A DNA stretch of 64,000 nt from Domibacillus indicus (GCF_000970685.1 NZ_LAJB01000003.1:124001-188000); one strand, 5' to 3'. Shown: positions 35,113-45,850, numbered from the stretch's first letter. Translations and numbers: made by a program. Notes: generated from the letters alone by a model not told the origin.

Positions 35113-36883
35113 CTCTCTTTCCCTCCCGATTGACCGGCACCCGGACCAGCATTTTCGTGCCAGCACTCTTTTCACTGGCTATTTGCAGTGTGTACGCTTC
35201 TCCGTAATGAAGCACAAGCCGGCCATTTACATTTACCATACCGAAATGATGATCCCGGTTTAAATCGGTTTCCAGCGTGAGCAGCTGCCTGATTTCCAAT
35301 AATTTTATTTTGCTCATGCCTGCTCCATTGTCCTCTATCTTCATATGAATCTCATCGCCAGCATACGAGATACAAATCGTTACAACCAGCGGCTGTCCCG
35401 GTACAAACGCATGCTCAAGAGCGTTTTCCACAAGCGGCTGCAGAATAAATTTCGGGATGTATTCTTTATCCGGATTCACCTGAACATCAATTGAAAATGC
35501 CAGTTCATCTTCAAAGCGATAGGATTGAATCGTCAAATAATCGCGGATATGCTGCAGCTCCTGGCGAATAGCCACAAGCTGCTCTTTGTTGCTGAGCGAG
35601 TACCGAAGCATTCTTCCTAAAATCGTGACTATATCGACAACTGTGTTCTTATCATCTTCCTCAACCGTCATGGCAATGGTCTCAAGCGTGTTATACATGA
35701 AATGCGGATTTATTTGTGACTGAAGGGCGTACATTTCTGCCTCTTTCTGTTTTAACTCTATCTCGTACTTTTCGCGAATCAGTCCTTGAATTTCTTTAAT
35801 CATCGTTTGAAAGCTCTCCGACAGCATCCCCACTTCATCCTTTGATCTGCGATTCAGCTCCACGTTGAAATCCCCTTTTTCCACCCGTTTCATCTGTTCT
35901 GTTAAATGCTGAAGCGGCTTGGCAACACCCCATGCTAAAAAACCGGCGATAATCAGCGCGATCACTGTCACAATCACAAACAATAAAATCGTAATATTCC
36001 GGACAAAATTTGTTTCGGCTGTTAAACTGCCAAGCGGAATGCGGTGCGTTAAAATCCATTCGTGCCTGGAGGATAAATCAGTCCCGAACAGCATATTCTT
36101 TGTCCGAAAGCTCCCCTTCAATGTTGGGTAACTTTCTATCTCCTTATCGCTCCTTCCAATCTGTTCTGCATTTGTATGGTAAAGCATGTACCCTTCTTTC
36201 GTCATAAGCCAAATTTCGGCTTCCTCCTGCTTGTCAATCGGCCGGACAATCCGTTCAATAAACGATAAATCAAGAGCAACAAACATCGTTCCCAGGCTAA
36301 GACGGTTTTCTACATCAACAAGCGGCTTTGCGATTAAAACAAAAGGCCTGCGGTCCTCAAACTGGAGCGAGGTTTCATTCGGCAGAAGCACCGTTTCCTG
36401 TCCCCGCAGGTCCAGATTTTGCCCATAAAGCCCCACTGCTTCTCTGGTTGAAAATCCTGAAAAATAGTCTGTTTTTGTACTGCTGAACAGCCGGTTGTTC
36501 GAAGAAATGAAAACACCAAGGATATCCTGCTGGCTGCCATGAATAAACGTGCTGGACAGGTAGCTGTTGACGATAAATTCATCCTGCCGCATGGCTGATA
36601 CAGTCTGATAGGCGTCTTTCCTCAGAATTTCAATAATCACCGGGGCATTATAAATCTGCTCGGACATTTGAAAAAATTCACTGATCTGCCGCTCGATATT
36701 GCCATTGGCCTGCTCAAGAAGACGGGGGATGTACGTGCCGACCTGCCGTTCGATCGATGATATGTACTGGCTGTAGGCAAGGAAGCCAAGCAGGGCAATC
36801 GGAACTACTGTAATAGCGATGTACGTAATAAATAATTTTGTCTGCAGCCGGTAATCGTGAAAGGAGCGCTTTTTAAAAATCAT
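35078..36883 (-). CDS. YesM/LytS-type sensor histidine kinase
   Basis: About 601 residues. A first membrane helix (FITYIAITVVPIALLGFLAY), an extracellular sensor of ~270 residues of the Cache type, a second helix (ILLFVIVTVIALIIAGFLAW), a HAMP domain, then a His_kinase domain with QSQINPHFMYNTLETIAM. The ATPase has EDNGAGM and ends LVRVPVNRE. It probably detects sugar, perhaps through the lipoprotein encoded just upstream, and phosphorylates the overlapping AraC-type regulator. The ATG at 36883 lies inside the end of the lipoprotein gene; two in-frame upstream codons lack ribosome sites. Confidence 0.88.
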   Translation of the reverse strand: MIFKKRSFHDYRLQTKLFITYIAITVVPIALLGFLAYSQYISSIERQVGTYIPRLLEQANGNIERQISEFFQMSEQIYNAPVIIEILRKDAYQTVSAMRQDEFIVNSYLSSTFIHGSQQDILGVFISSNNRLFSSTKTDYFSGFSTREAVGLYGQNLDLRGQETVLLPNETSLQFEDRRPFVLIAKPLVDVENRLSLGTMFVALDLSFIERIVRPIDKQEEAEIWLMTKEGYMLYHTNAEQIGRSDKEIESYPTLKGSFRTKNMLFGTDLSSRHEWILTHRIPLGSLTAETNFVRNITILLFVIVTVIALIIAGFLAWGVAKPLQHLTEQMKRVEKGDFNVELNRRSKDEVGMLSESFQTMIKEIQGLIREKYEIELKQKEAEMYALQSQINPHFMYNTLETIAMTVEEDDKNTVVDIVTILGRMLRYSLSNKEQLVAIRQELQHIRDYLTIQSYRFEDELAFSIDVQVNPDKEYIPKFILQPLVENALEHAFVPGQPLVVTICISYAGDEIHMKIEDNGAGMSKIKLLEIRQLLTLETDLNRDHHFGMVNVNGRLVLHYGEAYTLQIASEKSAGTKMLVRVPVNREGKRDGGSTNSRHCG

Positions 36884-37916
36884 ATTGATCCACATTCTCT
36901 CCGGTAAAATCAATCGGCTCACCCATAATAACGATATCGTTTCCTTTCACCCGAATCGTTCCAACTCCCGGCACATATTGAAAATCGGCCGGCCTTTTCC
37001 CTTCTATTAAGCTTTTCGCCATCGCAACTGTTAAATAGCCAAGCTTCTTTGGGCTCCAGAGCGTGACAACCCGGGCAGACCCTCGTTTTAAATAATCACG
37101 CATTAAGTCAGGAGTCGACACACCCACGACTGCAATATCCCCGGCCCGGCCCGCTTCTTCTGCTGCTCTTGCTGCGGCAGGAGGCCCCACCGATGAATTT
37201 CCAATTATACCGGCCAGATCAGGGTATTTCTCCAAAAGCTGCTGGGCCTGCACAAAAGCGTTATGCGGATCATCATTCGTCGCCACTACTTCTACCAGCT
37301 TCATATTTGGATAATACTCTTTCCACTGTGCCTGAATCCATTTCAGCCAGGCATTGTGGTTTGAAGCGGAAAACGACCCGGTCATAATCGCGAATGTGCC
37401 TTCTTCCTCTGTGTTCCAGGCCAGTGTATCCATCACATGCCGTCCAAGCACTTCTGGATTCACCATATCAATAAATAAATCACGTGCCTCTGCTTCTGTA
37501 TCGGAATCCCAGGTAATAACAATAATTCCTGCCTCCTTTGCCCGTTTTAGGACAGGCGCCAGCTGGAGGGGATCATTCGCGGAAATAGCGATCACGTCTA
37601 CTTTTTGATTGATAAACTTTTCGATAATCACTTTCTGCCCTTTCGCATCCGCTACAGTGGGGCCTTCATAAAGCACTTCCGCCTTTAATTCTTCAGCTGC
37701 TTCCATTACCCCTTCTTTAACCGAATTAAAATAAGGAATATTATCCACCTTTGAAACGATGCCAATCGTGTACGGACTTTGATCCGATTCCTCCGCTTCC
37801 CTGGCTGGAAAAGTCCCATTTGAGACTAACAGTTCGTATGTACCGCCATTTGAGCAACCGCTTACAAAAAAGAAGGCAGCCCAGACAATAAGCAATCGGC
37901 CTTTCACCTGCCCCAC
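36873..37916 (-). CDS. Sugar-binding lipoprotein, probable sensor subunit (XylFII-like)
   Basis: A 347-residue lipoprotein with lipobox VSGC near residue 21 and a type I periplasmic-binding-protein fold (YTIGIVSKVDNIPYFNSVKEGVMEAAEE, IAISANDPLQLAPVLKRAKEAGIIVITWDSD). The C-terminal half is PDLMRDYLKRGSARVVTLWSPKKLGYL. It is the same class as the transport binding protein at 28.3 kb but has no permease beside it. Instead it overlaps a YesM-type kinase gene by 11 bases. That arrangement matches three-component sensors such as XylFII-LytS-YesN, where the binding protein presents sugar to the kinase. A transport role alongside the importer is also possible. Confidence 0.82.
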   Translation of the reverse strand: MGQVKGRLLIVWAAFFFVSGCSNGGTYELLVSNGTFPAREAEESDQSPYTIGIVSKVDNIPYFNSVKEGVMEAAEELKAEVLYEGPTVADAKGQKVIIEKFINQKVDVIAISANDPLQLAPVLKRAKEAGIIVITWDSDTEAEARDLFIDMVNPEVLGRHVMDTLAWNTEEEGTFAIMTGSFSASNHNAWLKWIQAQWKEYYPNMKLVEVVATNDDPHNAFVQAQQLLEKYPDLAGIIGNSSVGPPAAARAAEEAGRAGDIAVVGVSTPDLMRDYLKRGSARVVTLWSPKKLGYLTVAMAKSLIEGKRPADFQYVPGVGTIRVKGNDIVIMGEPIDFTGENVDQYDF

Positions 37917-37970
37917 GCCCTTTATCGTGTTTTGTTTCCACTTTTTTGCTTGTATTGTAACATAAAAAAC

Positions 37971-37988
37971 CCTCCGTTAAATCGGAGA
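37971..37988 (-). terminator. Terminator after the aldo-keto reductase gene
   Basis: CTCCG and CGGAG arms around TTAAAT with GGTTTTTT following on the minus strand. It separates the reductase unit from the sensor unit. Confidence 0.7.
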
Positions 37989-37998
37989 GCAGAAATTT

Positions 37999-38961
37999 TT
38001 AGAGGGCGATCTTATTCACCTGTTCCCCGGTCAATTTCATTTCAGCGGCTCCTAAACTGTCAAGCAGCTGTTCCTCTGTCCGGCACCCGACAATGGGAAA
38101 CACGGGAAATGGCTTTGATAATAAATAAGCGAGCCCCGCCTGGTTAATGGTCGCTCCTGTTTCTTCTGATATCTGCTGAATCGCTTCAAACCGTTTTTTG
38201 TTTCGGGAGACACTGTATTCGGACGGCATTTTCTCATCCCCAAAGGAGAGAGTTCCATCCGCCAGCTTGGCAAACAGCCCTTTTGCCTGGGATGAATAAG
38301 CAAATACAGCCATTTCGGTTTCCTCATGAAACCGTTCCATTTTGTTATCCATCGCTTTTAACGTTTGATCAGACAGCTTCGTTTCATCAATATGCGCTGC
38401 GCTGTACATTGGCTGATTAGCGGAAAAGCCCTGAAGGCTATGTTTTATCGCATAATCCTGTGCTTCCATGATCCGTTCAGTCGTCCAGTTGGAGCAGCCA
38501 AAGTACCGAATCAGGCCTTCTTTTACAAATCCATTCATCGTTTCCAGAATATCCGCAACCGGACGCGATTCATCATCCCTGTGCAAAAAGTATAAATCAA
38601 TATAATCAGCACCAAGCCGCTGAAGGCTGCCGTGCAGATCATGCTGGATATCTCCTTTCGACAGGCGGGAGTTATCCTTTCTTTCAGGCAGAGGCTGACC
38701 GCCTTTTGTGGCTACGATAAGCTTCTCCTTGTTTTTCCGTTCCTTCATCCAGCGGCCGATCGTTTTTTCTGCCATGCTTTTTTCTACACCCGGCAGCCAG
38801 TTTGCATATACTTCCGCTGTGTCAATAAAGTTGCCGCCGTGTTCAAAATAAAGATCCATCATTCGAAAAGACTGCTTTTCGTCCATCGTGCTGCCGAACG
38901 GGACACTTCCGAGGCATAAGGGAAAACTCATCAGGTCAGTACCGGGAATTGGCTTTCTCAC
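37999..38961 (-). CDS. Aldo-keto reductase
   Basis: A 320-residue NADPH-dependent (beta/alpha)8 oxidoreductase. Catalytic residues are visible: Asp and Tyr in NFIDTAEVYANW, Lys in VATKGG, His in FLHRDDES. The NADP-binding end is FPIVGCRTEEQLLDSLGA. It follows the AraC-regulator gene by 32 bases in the same direction, so the two are probably one unit. A role in reducing lactaldehyde or oxidising a sugar in deoxy-sugar use is plausible from the location but not shown. Confidence 0.85.
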   Translation of the reverse strand: MRKPIPGTDLMSFPLCLGSVPFGSTMDEKQSFRMMDLYFEHGGNFIDTAEVYANWLPGVEKSMAEKTIGRWMKERKNKEKLIVATKGGQPLPERKDNSRLSKGDIQHDLHGSLQRLGADYIDLYFLHRDDESRPVADILETMNGFVKEGLIRYFGCSNWTTERIMEAQDYAIKHSLQGFSANQPMYSAAHIDETKLSDQTLKAMDNKMERFHEETEMAVFAYSSQAKGLFAKLADGTLSFGDEKMPSEYSVSRNKKRFEAIQQISEETGATINQAGLAYLLSKPFPVFPIVGCRTEEQLLDSLGAAEMKLTGEQVNKIAL

Positions 38962-38993
38962 TTCTTATTCCTCCTTTTTATACCCTATATTTA

Positions 38994-39860
38994 TCACCCC
39001 CACATTTTCCGAAACATCAGCGGTGTGATGCCTTCTCTGTTTTTAAATAAATTTATAAAGTGGCTGGCATTTTCAATCCCCACTTCCGCTGCAATTTCTT
39101 TTATCGATTGGCTGGTATATTTTAGTTTGATTTTTGCTGCCGTTATGCGCCGGTTAATGAGATATTCGTTCGGTGAAAAGCCAGTATAATATTTAAATTC
39201 CTTGGCGAGCTGGTATTTATTCACCGCAGCCAATTTTGCCATTCGGCCGAGTGTCCATTTTTCAGCAAAATTCTGTTCAAGCGCCTGCTGCAATTTTCTA
39301 ATATAAACCGGCATATGCTCTCTTTCACCCTGCTCCGGCGTCCTCACTTTAACTAATTCCGTCAGTATATCAACTATTAATTTTGAGGCATCCAGCTCAC
39401 TCCTGACTGTTTTTCTCTGCATATGAAGAGCTAAAAGGCTGCGAAGCAATGATTCAAGGAGCTCCGGCTGTTTTATGGAAACAACCGGACCATCGGGGCG
39501 GCTGAATAATTGGTAATAAGATGCTGCCATGCCGCCTTCGATATGCACCCATAAAAAAGTCCACTCTTCGTGTTGGCCTGTCCAATATTTTTGATAGCAG
39601 CGGCTGTCGATAAAAAACGCCTCGTTTTTCCCCACCGTATATTGATTTCCTTTATACGTTAAATACCCTGTTCCCTTCAGTGTAAAAAGAATTAAGCAGG
39701 ATGCCAGCCCTTCCCTTTCTGTAAAATAAGGATATTTTGTTTCAAAATAGCCTGTTTCCTGTACAAAGCAAAGATGCTTTTTGGCAGTATCAGACGGGGT
39801 TAAGGTGATCCACTCTGAGTGTTCCGACCAATTATTTGATGACTGCTGCCAGTATGTCAT
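38994..39860 (-). CDS. AraC-family regulator (cupin type)
   Basis: A 288-residue regulator. The N-terminal half is a cupin-like sugar-sensing domain (LILFTLKGTGYLTYKGNQYTVGKNEAFFID). The C-terminal half is the AraC double helix-turn-helix (WTLGRMAKLAAVNKYQLAKEFKYYTGFSPNEYL and IKEIAAEVGIENASHFINLFKN). It is divergent from the L-fucose-isomerase-like gene and upstream of an aldo-keto reductase, so it probably controls one or both. A cre-like site lies in the shared promoter region. Confidence 0.87.
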   Translation of the reverse strand: MTYWQQSSNNWSEHSEWITLTPSDTAKKHLCFVQETGYFETKYPYFTEREGLASCLILFTLKGTGYLTYKGNQYTVGKNEAFFIDSRCYQKYWTGQHEEWTFLWVHIEGGMAASYYQLFSRPDGPVVSIKQPELLESLLRSLLALHMQRKTVRSELDASKLIVDILTELVKVRTPEQGEREHMPVYIRKLQQALEQNFAEKWTLGRMAKLAAVNKYQLAKEFKYYTGFSPNEYLINRRITAAKIKLKYTSQSIKEIAAEVGIENASHFINLFKNREGITPLMFRKMWG

Positions 39861-39926
39861 AAAGCCTGCCTCCTAAAACCCAAGATTCTTTGATTAAATG
39901 CCAACATGAATGGATGATTCTCTTGC

Positions 39927-39940
39927 TGACAGCGCTTACT
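39927..39940. promoter_or_regulatory. cre-like site in divergent promoter region
   Basis: TGACAGCGCTTACT, with the central AGCGCT of CcpA sites and two or three arm mismatches. It is placed about 40 bases before the isomerase-like gene and close to a TATAGT -10 candidate. Confidence 0.5.
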
Positions 39941-39981
39941 ATTAAAATAATTATAGTACATCTGTTGGAAGGAAGGTGCTT

Positions 39982-41475
39982 ATGAAAAAAATTAAGCTAT
40001 CTCAAAAACCAAGAGTCGGCTTGTATTCAACAGGACTGCAAGCGTATTGGGAGCAGTTTCCCGGCTTGCGCGAGCGGCTCATCGAATACGGAGCATTTAT
40101 TGAAAAAAAGCTGTCCAGCCAGGCGGAGGTGTTTAACTTCGGCCTGGTCGACACTGTCGAAAAAGGCCGGGAAGCCGGCGAGTGGTTTAATGAGCGTAAT
40201 GTTGATTTGCTTTTCCTTCATGCTGCCACCTATTCTACCAGTGCAGCCGTACTGCCGATCCACCAGCGCTGCAGCGCAAAAGTTGTTATTTTGAATTTGC
40301 AGCCGGCAGCCCGGATTAATTATGACAAAACAACAACAGGGGAATGGCTTGCCCACTGTGGCGCGTGCCCGGTTCCCGAGTTCGCAAATGCCTTTCACCG
40401 GGCAGGGTTATCTTATCATATAATCAGCGGGCTTCTCGGTCTTCCTTATACTCCGGATATTTCCTTAACAGATGAAAAAACGGATGGGCGTCCAGAAGCC
40501 GTCCGGGCCTGGAAAGAAATCGGGGAGTGGGCAGCTGCGGCCGGGGTAAAACGGAATCTGGCGAATGCCCGGTTTGGACTTTTAGGCAATACGTACAGCG
40601 GCATGCTTGATTTGTACAGTGATTTCACCATGCTGCAGGCCCAGACCGGCATTCACGTTGACGTGCTCGAAATGTGTGATCTTGCTGCAATCCGAGACAG
40701 CATAACAGAAGAAGAAATTTCGGCTAAACGCCGGGAAGTAGAAGAGATGTTTATCCTTGCGGAGAATTCCCCTGCTGAAACGCTTGCAACAAAGCCAACA
40801 GAGGAACAGCTGCAAAGGGCCTGCCTGACTGCCGCCGCCCAGGAAACATTTATTAAACAAAGAGAATTGGACGGCCTTGCTTACTATTATCACGGTGCGC
40901 CGGGCGGCGACTATGAGCAGCTTCAAAGTGATTTTATCACCGGCCACTCTCTTTTAACCGCTCAGGGCGTTCCTTGCGCGGGTGAAGGTGATGTAAAGAC
41001 AGCGGTCGCAATGAAAATATGCGATACACTCGGCATTGGCGGCAGCTTTTGTGAAATTGTCACAGCAGACTATGAAGACGGAACCATATTGCTTGGGCAT
41101 GACGGTCCGTTTCATTTGGAGATCGCAGAGGGAAGACCGTATTTACGCGGCATGGGACTGTATCATGGAAAGCAGGGAAGCGGTATCTCAGTAGAGGCAA
41201 AAGTAAAAACCGGACCAGTGACGATGCTTGGATTAACCCAGACAAAAGAAGGCCGGTTAAAGCTGATTATCAGCGAAGGGGAATCAACAGATGGACCGAT
41301 TATGCAGATCGGCAATACACAGACGCCCGTAAAGTTCGCCGCTGATCCTGACACGTATTTTGAAAAATGGTTTATGGAAGCACCGACCCACCATTTCGCC
41401 CTGTCAATCGGGCATAATGCAGAGTTACTTAAAAAAACAGCAGTATTGCTGGATATTCCCTGTACTATTATTTAA
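39982..41475 (+). CDS. L-fucose/L-arabinose isomerase-family protein
   Basis: About 497 residues, the size of the family. The N-terminal domain (KPRVGLYSTGLQAYWEQFPGLRERL) and the middle domain (FGLLGNTYSGMLDLYSDF) resemble fucose isomerases. Probable metal ligands lie in CAGEGDVKTA, TADYEDG and the late THHFALSIGH His residues. The family converts aldoses to ketoses, but members of this branch have no firm substrate. A divergent AraC regulator and a cre-like site suggest sugar induction. It may handle a second deoxy or pentose sugar released with rhamnose. The ATG at 39982 is favoured over a GTG two codons earlier because of GGAAGGAAGG spacing. Confidence 0.82.
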   Translation: MKKIKLSQKPRVGLYSTGLQAYWEQFPGLRERLIEYGAFIEKKLSSQAEVFNFGLVDTVEKGREAGEWFNERNVDLLFLHAATYSTSAAVLPIHQRCSAKVVILNLQPAARINYDKTTTGEWLAHCGACPVPEFANAFHRAGLSYHIISGLLGLPYTPDISLTDEKTDGRPEAVRAWKEIGEWAAAAGVKRNLANARFGLLGNTYSGMLDLYSDFTMLQAQTGIHVDVLEMCDLAAIRDSITEEEISAKRREVEEMFILAENSPAETLATKPTEEQLQRACLTAAAQETFIKQRELDGLAYYYHGAPGGDYEQLQSDFITGHSLLTAQGVPCAGEGDVKTAVAMKICDTLGIGGSFCEIVTADYEDGTILLGHDGPFHLEIAEGRPYLRGMGLYHGKQGSGISVEAKVKTGPVTMLGLTQTKEGRLKLIISEGESTDGPIMQIGNTQTPVKFAADPDTYFEKWFMEAPTHHFALSIGHNAELLKKTAVLLDIPCTII

Positions 41476-41505
41476 TAAAGTGGCTGTGTAACAGTATATT
41501 TCATT

Positions 41506-41543
41506 AAAAAAGACTGGCACTTAGCAGAAGTGCCAGTCTTTTT
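41506..41543. terminator. Bidirectional terminator
   Basis: AAAAAGACTGGCACTT and AAGTGCCAGTCTTTTT perfect arms with a 5-base loop, between the convergent isomerase-like and Dabb genes. Confidence 0.93.
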
Positions 41544-41557
41544 AGGGTCAATTGCTT

Positions 41558-41863
41558 TTACCAGGCCACTTCATAATCTACAACGATAACATTGTCAATC
41601 ATTCCTTCTATTGTTGAAAGAATCTCCTGATGCAGCGGGTGAGGCAGGTAGTTATCGAGCGATTCCTTGTCTTTAAAGGTAATCCGCATCCCAAATGTGT
41701 AGCCCTGGATATTCTCTGTTTCCTCTGTTGTGTTCACTCCCGCTGTTACATCCATAGCACCTGGAACTTTGCCTTTTAGGGCCAGGATCTTCAGTGCCAG
41801 CTCCTGCTGTTTTTCAATGGTAACGTCTTCTTTAAATTTAAAGCTTACTAAATGTTCATACAT
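41558..41863 (-). CDS. Dabb-family (stress-responsive A/B barrel) protein
   Basis: A 101-residue single-domain protein: MYEHLVSFKFKEDVTIEKQQEL at the start, GMRITFKDKESLDNYLPHPLHQEI in the middle, VVDYEVAW at the end. This is the typical dimeric alpha+beta barrel of Dabb proteins, whose functions vary and are mostly unknown. In sugar loci related small barrels act on intermediates, but no specific role can be given. It precedes nothing in the same operon except a terminator; the aldo-keto reductase gene upstream is 58 bases away in the same direction. Confidence 0.83.
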   Translation of the reverse strand: MYEHLVSFKFKEDVTIEKQQELALKILALKGKVPGAMDVTAGVNTTEETENIQGYTFGMRITFKDKESLDNYLPHPLHQEILSTIEGMIDNVIVVDYEVAW

Positions 41864-41921
41864 GTTGACTTACACCTTCCTCTTTCCATAATGTTATAAA
41901 CAGCAGCTGTCTGCTTTTCTT

Positions 41922-42911
<990 letters not shown>

Positions 42912-42986
42912 TACCGGCTCCTATCCTGTTTTTTTAAGTCCCGTAGTCTTATTCCCCATTTTATGAAAAGATATGCAGAAGAAAAA

Positions 42987-43016
42987 ACCGCCGGAGAGAT
43001 GGAACTCTCGGGCGGT
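42987..43016 (-). terminator. Terminator after rhaD
   Basis: ACCGCC/GGCGGT outer arms and AGAG/CTCT inner arms, T run on the minus-strand 3' side. Confidence 0.85.
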
Positions 43017-43042
43017 CCTTTCATAAACGAATCTATAAAAAA

Positions 43043-43876
43043 TCAGATCTTAACAGTCAAAATTCCTTCTGCCGGGGTAACATGAAACTCCTCCGCTAAC
43101 CGCCAGAGCTCTTCATCGCTAATCGCCTGTTTAATACCTTCACGGTGAGCGCTGGCAATGGAATAAACCTGCGCAGCTTTTTCAGCTGTTTCAATAAGCC
43201 CGAATGTTTCATCTATTGAAGTACCGGCGCCGAAAATACCGTGATGCGGCCAGACAACAAGGCGGCGGTCTGCCATTTTGGCGGCGGTTTTCATGCCGAT
43301 TGCATCCGTACCGGGAACCATCCACGGCAGGATGCCGATACCGTCGGGAAACACTACAATGCATTCTGTGCACATTTTCCACAGGGTTTTTGTAAACAAT
43401 CGCTCATTGAGATCGTGAGTAAAGGTCATGGCAATAATGTTGGTCGCATGATTATGCATAATAACCCGGTGATCAGGGTCCTGCTTTAACCGGGCAATGT
43501 GGCTTAAAAAGTGAGCGGGCAATTCACTCGTCGGGCTTCCTCCATCAGCCAGCCCCCAGAGCACCTCAAGCTCGTTTCCTTTCGGTGACACCCGGACAAC
43601 GCCCAGCGAATCAGCGGGATTGGTTTTCACATTTTTAAAGTATTTTCCTGATCCTGTAACGATAAAGTAACAGCCGGCAAGCTCGGGTACAGGAAGATCG
43701 AGCGGGATGACCCGGAGAGCTCCGTTTACATTTAGATAAGGAGAGACTTCTTCTTCTTTTAACAGACAGCTTATATTTCCGCCATTTCGCTCATCCCAGC
43801 CAAACCGCCACATATTGTAGGTTGTCTCCAGCATTTCTTTTAAAAACGGTGCGTCCATTACACTTTTCTCTAACAT
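43043..43876 (-). CDS. rhaD: L-rhamnulose-1-phosphate aldolase (class II)
   Basis: 277 residues, the length of E. coli RhaD (274). It splits rhamnulose-1-phosphate into dihydroxyacetone phosphate and L-lactaldehyde, using zinc. Residues matching the known site are visible: catalytic Glu118 in TSELPAHF, zinc ligands His141 and His143 in VIMHNHATN, and His212 in VWPHHGIF. Gly-rich NGGNIS and TGSGKYF bind phosphate. It is a single gene between two terminators, with its own regulon-type promoter. The aldolase step is also encoded by rhaEW, so there are two non-homologous-length aldolases in one locus. Confidence 0.92.
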   Translation of the reverse strand: MLEKSVMDAPFLKEMLETTYNMWRFGWDERNGGNISCLLKEEEVSPYLNVNGALRVIPLDLPVPELAGCYFIVTGSGKYFKNVKTNPADSLGVVRVSPKGNELEVLWGLADGGSPTSELPAHFLSHIARLKQDPDHRVIMHNHATNIIAMTFTHDLNERLFTKTLWKMCTECIVVFPDGIGILPWMVPGTDAIGMKTAAKMADRRLVVWPHHGIFGAGTSIDETFGLIETAEKAAQVYSIASAHREGIKQAISDEELWRLAEEFHVTPAEGILTVKI

Positions 43877-43987
43877 AGGACTTCCTCCTCTTTTTGCTCA
43901 ATAATTCACAAGTATGTTTTTTTGAAAACAGAAAGGATTGGATTCCCTTCTGTTTTCGGTTGAAGGCTGTTACTTAAGGTTACTTTT

Positions 43988-44018
43988 ATTATATGCTATT
44001 TTTGTTTATCTTTGAATA
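43988..44018 (-). promoter_or_regulatory. rhaD promoter with regulon motif
   Basis: TTCAAA (44016-44011), 17-bp spacer, TATAAT (43993-43988). The motif TATTCAAAGATAAACAAA covers the -35 and spacer, matching the rhaM and rhaEW promoters. Confidence 0.75.
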
Positions 44019-44035
44019 CCTTTTTTTGTTTTTAT

Positions 44036-45826
44036 TTATACTGAAAACTGTTTAACTGTTTCTTCTAGTTCATCTGACAGCTTGAGCAGAGAGGAAGAGC
44101 TTGTTTTTATGTCTTCCATCGATCCATTTAATTGCTGGGAAGAAGCGGCTGTCTGCTGAATATTAGCGGATGACTCCTCTGAGATAGAGGCAACAGACTG
44201 GCTGGATGAGCTGATTTGATTGCTTCTGTCTGTAAGAGTATCCATCCGCTTTGAAATAAACTGGATTCTTGATCCCATTTGTGTGACAGATTCAATAATG
44301 TCTTCAAATGTTCCGGTCGTTTTTTGCATGGTCCCGCTGCCTTTTTCCACTTGTTCAAAGCCTTCATTTAAAGAAGAAACGACAGATCCTGTTTCTTTCT
44401 GCACTCCGGTAATAATACCGGTAATTTCATTAACCGATTCATCTACTTGAACGGCCAGCTTTCGTACTTCATCCGCTACAACAGCAAACCCCCGGCCATG
44501 CTCCCCGGCCCGGGCCGCTTCAATGGCCGCATTAAGCGCTAACAAATTCGTCTGTGCGGAAATGTCTCGGATTACGCCAATTAACGCTGTAATTTCGTTT
44601 GTCCGCTTCTCCAGTCCATTCACTTTTTGGACCGAATCGGACACAAGACTCGTGATCTGGCCCATCTGGCTGGCAAGCTCTGCTATCTGCGTCCGGCTGC
44701 CATCGGAAACGTGAAGCACTTCTTCTGACATTTTCTTCAGTTCTTCACTTTCTTCGCGTGTTTTTGTGATTTCCTGATTAAACTCTTCAATCAAATGGCT
44801 GATTTCACCGGCAGCGTCTGCCTGCTGTCCGGCTCCGTCTGTCAAATCATTCATTGTGGCTGCAATCTGGGCGCTTCCATCCTTGATTTCATCAGACATC
44901 GAATCCAGCATCCGGCTTTCTTTTTTAACTTCGCCGGCTGTTGACACCAGCTGGCCGACAATTCCCCGCAGCTGCTCTGCAATCGAATTTGTTGAAGAGA
45001 CAAGCTGGCCGATATCCCCTTTTCCGGCTCCTTTAAGCAGTTCGACAGCTAAATTCCCTTTCGCAATTTCATTGCTGGTGCGCACCACTTCATTTAATTT
45101 GCCCGAAACTCTGCGGCTGATAAAAAGTGTTAAGAAAATACTGATTATTATTGTGATCAAAATTGAGATAGCTAAAATAATAAGTGCCTGTTTTGTTTCC
45201 GCTTTTGCTTCGGCTACGGACGCTTCATATTCTGATTTTAAGTCCTGCTGCAGCTTTTCAATATACTCTATTGTAATGGATCTAATTTCAGCTGAACGTA
45301 CGCGTGAATAAGTAATTAGTGTTTCCTTCTCTTCCGTTACTGCGTAAATCGTTGTATCAAGAAACAGCGTGTTGATTTCCTTATTGCTTGCCATTACCTG
45401 CAAGAAAATCGCTTCTCTTTCTTGTGTAACCATTACTTTTTCCAGCTTTTCTCTCAGCGCATTAAACTGGTTATTCAGCACTTCAAAATCTTCAACCAAT
45501 TGCTGATCCTTTGTAAAGATATAATCACTGACTACCATATCTTTTGCACGGAAAACAGAAACAATTTCACTTAATTCCAGGGCGTACTCTCCCTTTTTTT
45601 CCAGTTCATCCATTTTATTGTTTAACTCTAGCAAGGTCATGCCTACGAAAGCGCTTGCGATTAAAAATAAAATGATAACTCCTGTTAAAACTATTCCATA
45701 TTTTTGGCTAATCTTCATATTGTCCGCAAAATGCCGGCTTTTTTTTCGGCCAGAAGATTGTTCTTTATTGCTCTGCCGCTTTTTCTTTGGAAAAACCCCT
45801 TTTCTTTGAATGCGCTTTCTTATCAT
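44036..45826 (-). CDS. Methyl-accepting chemotaxis protein
   Basis: A 596-residue chemoreceptor. A basic cytoplasmic N-terminus, helix 1 ([20 protein letters not shown]), an extracellular helical sensor of ~130 residues, helix 2 ([21 protein letters not shown]), HAMP, and a long coiled-coil signalling domain with the hairpin tip [27 protein letters not shown] shortened here to its core [17 protein letters not shown]. It lies between rhaA and rhaD in the same direction but has its own promoter and is cut off from rhaA by a terminator. It may sense rhamnose or the loaded binding protein. Confidence 0.9.
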   Translation of the reverse strand: MIRKRIQRKGVFPKKKRQSNKEQSSGRKKSRHFADNMKISQKYGIVLTGVIILFLIASAFVGMTLLELNNKMDELEKKGEYALELSEIVSVFRAKDMVVSDYIFTKDQQLVEDFEVLNNQFNALREKLEKVMVTQEREAIFLQVMASNKEINTLFLDTTIYAVTEEKETLITYSRVRSAEIRSITIEYIEKLQQDLKSEYEASVAEAKAETKQALIILAISILITIIISIFLTLFISRRVSGKLNEVVRTSNEIAKGNLAVELLKGAGKGDIGQLVSSTNSIAEQLRGIVGQLVSTAGEVKKESRMLDSMSDEIKDGSAQIAATMNDLTDGAGQQADAAGEISHLIEEFNQEITKTREESEELKKMSEEVLHVSDGSRTQIAELASQMGQITSLVSDSVQKVNGLEKRTNEITALIGVIRDISAQTNLLALNAAIEAARAGEHGRGFAVVADEVRKLAVQVDESVNEITGIITGVQKETGSVVSSLNEGFEQVEKGSGTMQKTTGTFEDIIESVTQMGSRIQFISKRMDTLTDRSNQISSSSQSVASISEESSANIQQTAASSQQLNGSMEDIKTSSSSLLKLSDELEETVKQFSV

Positions 45827-45850
45827 CCTTTTCTCCCCCCTACTTCTATT

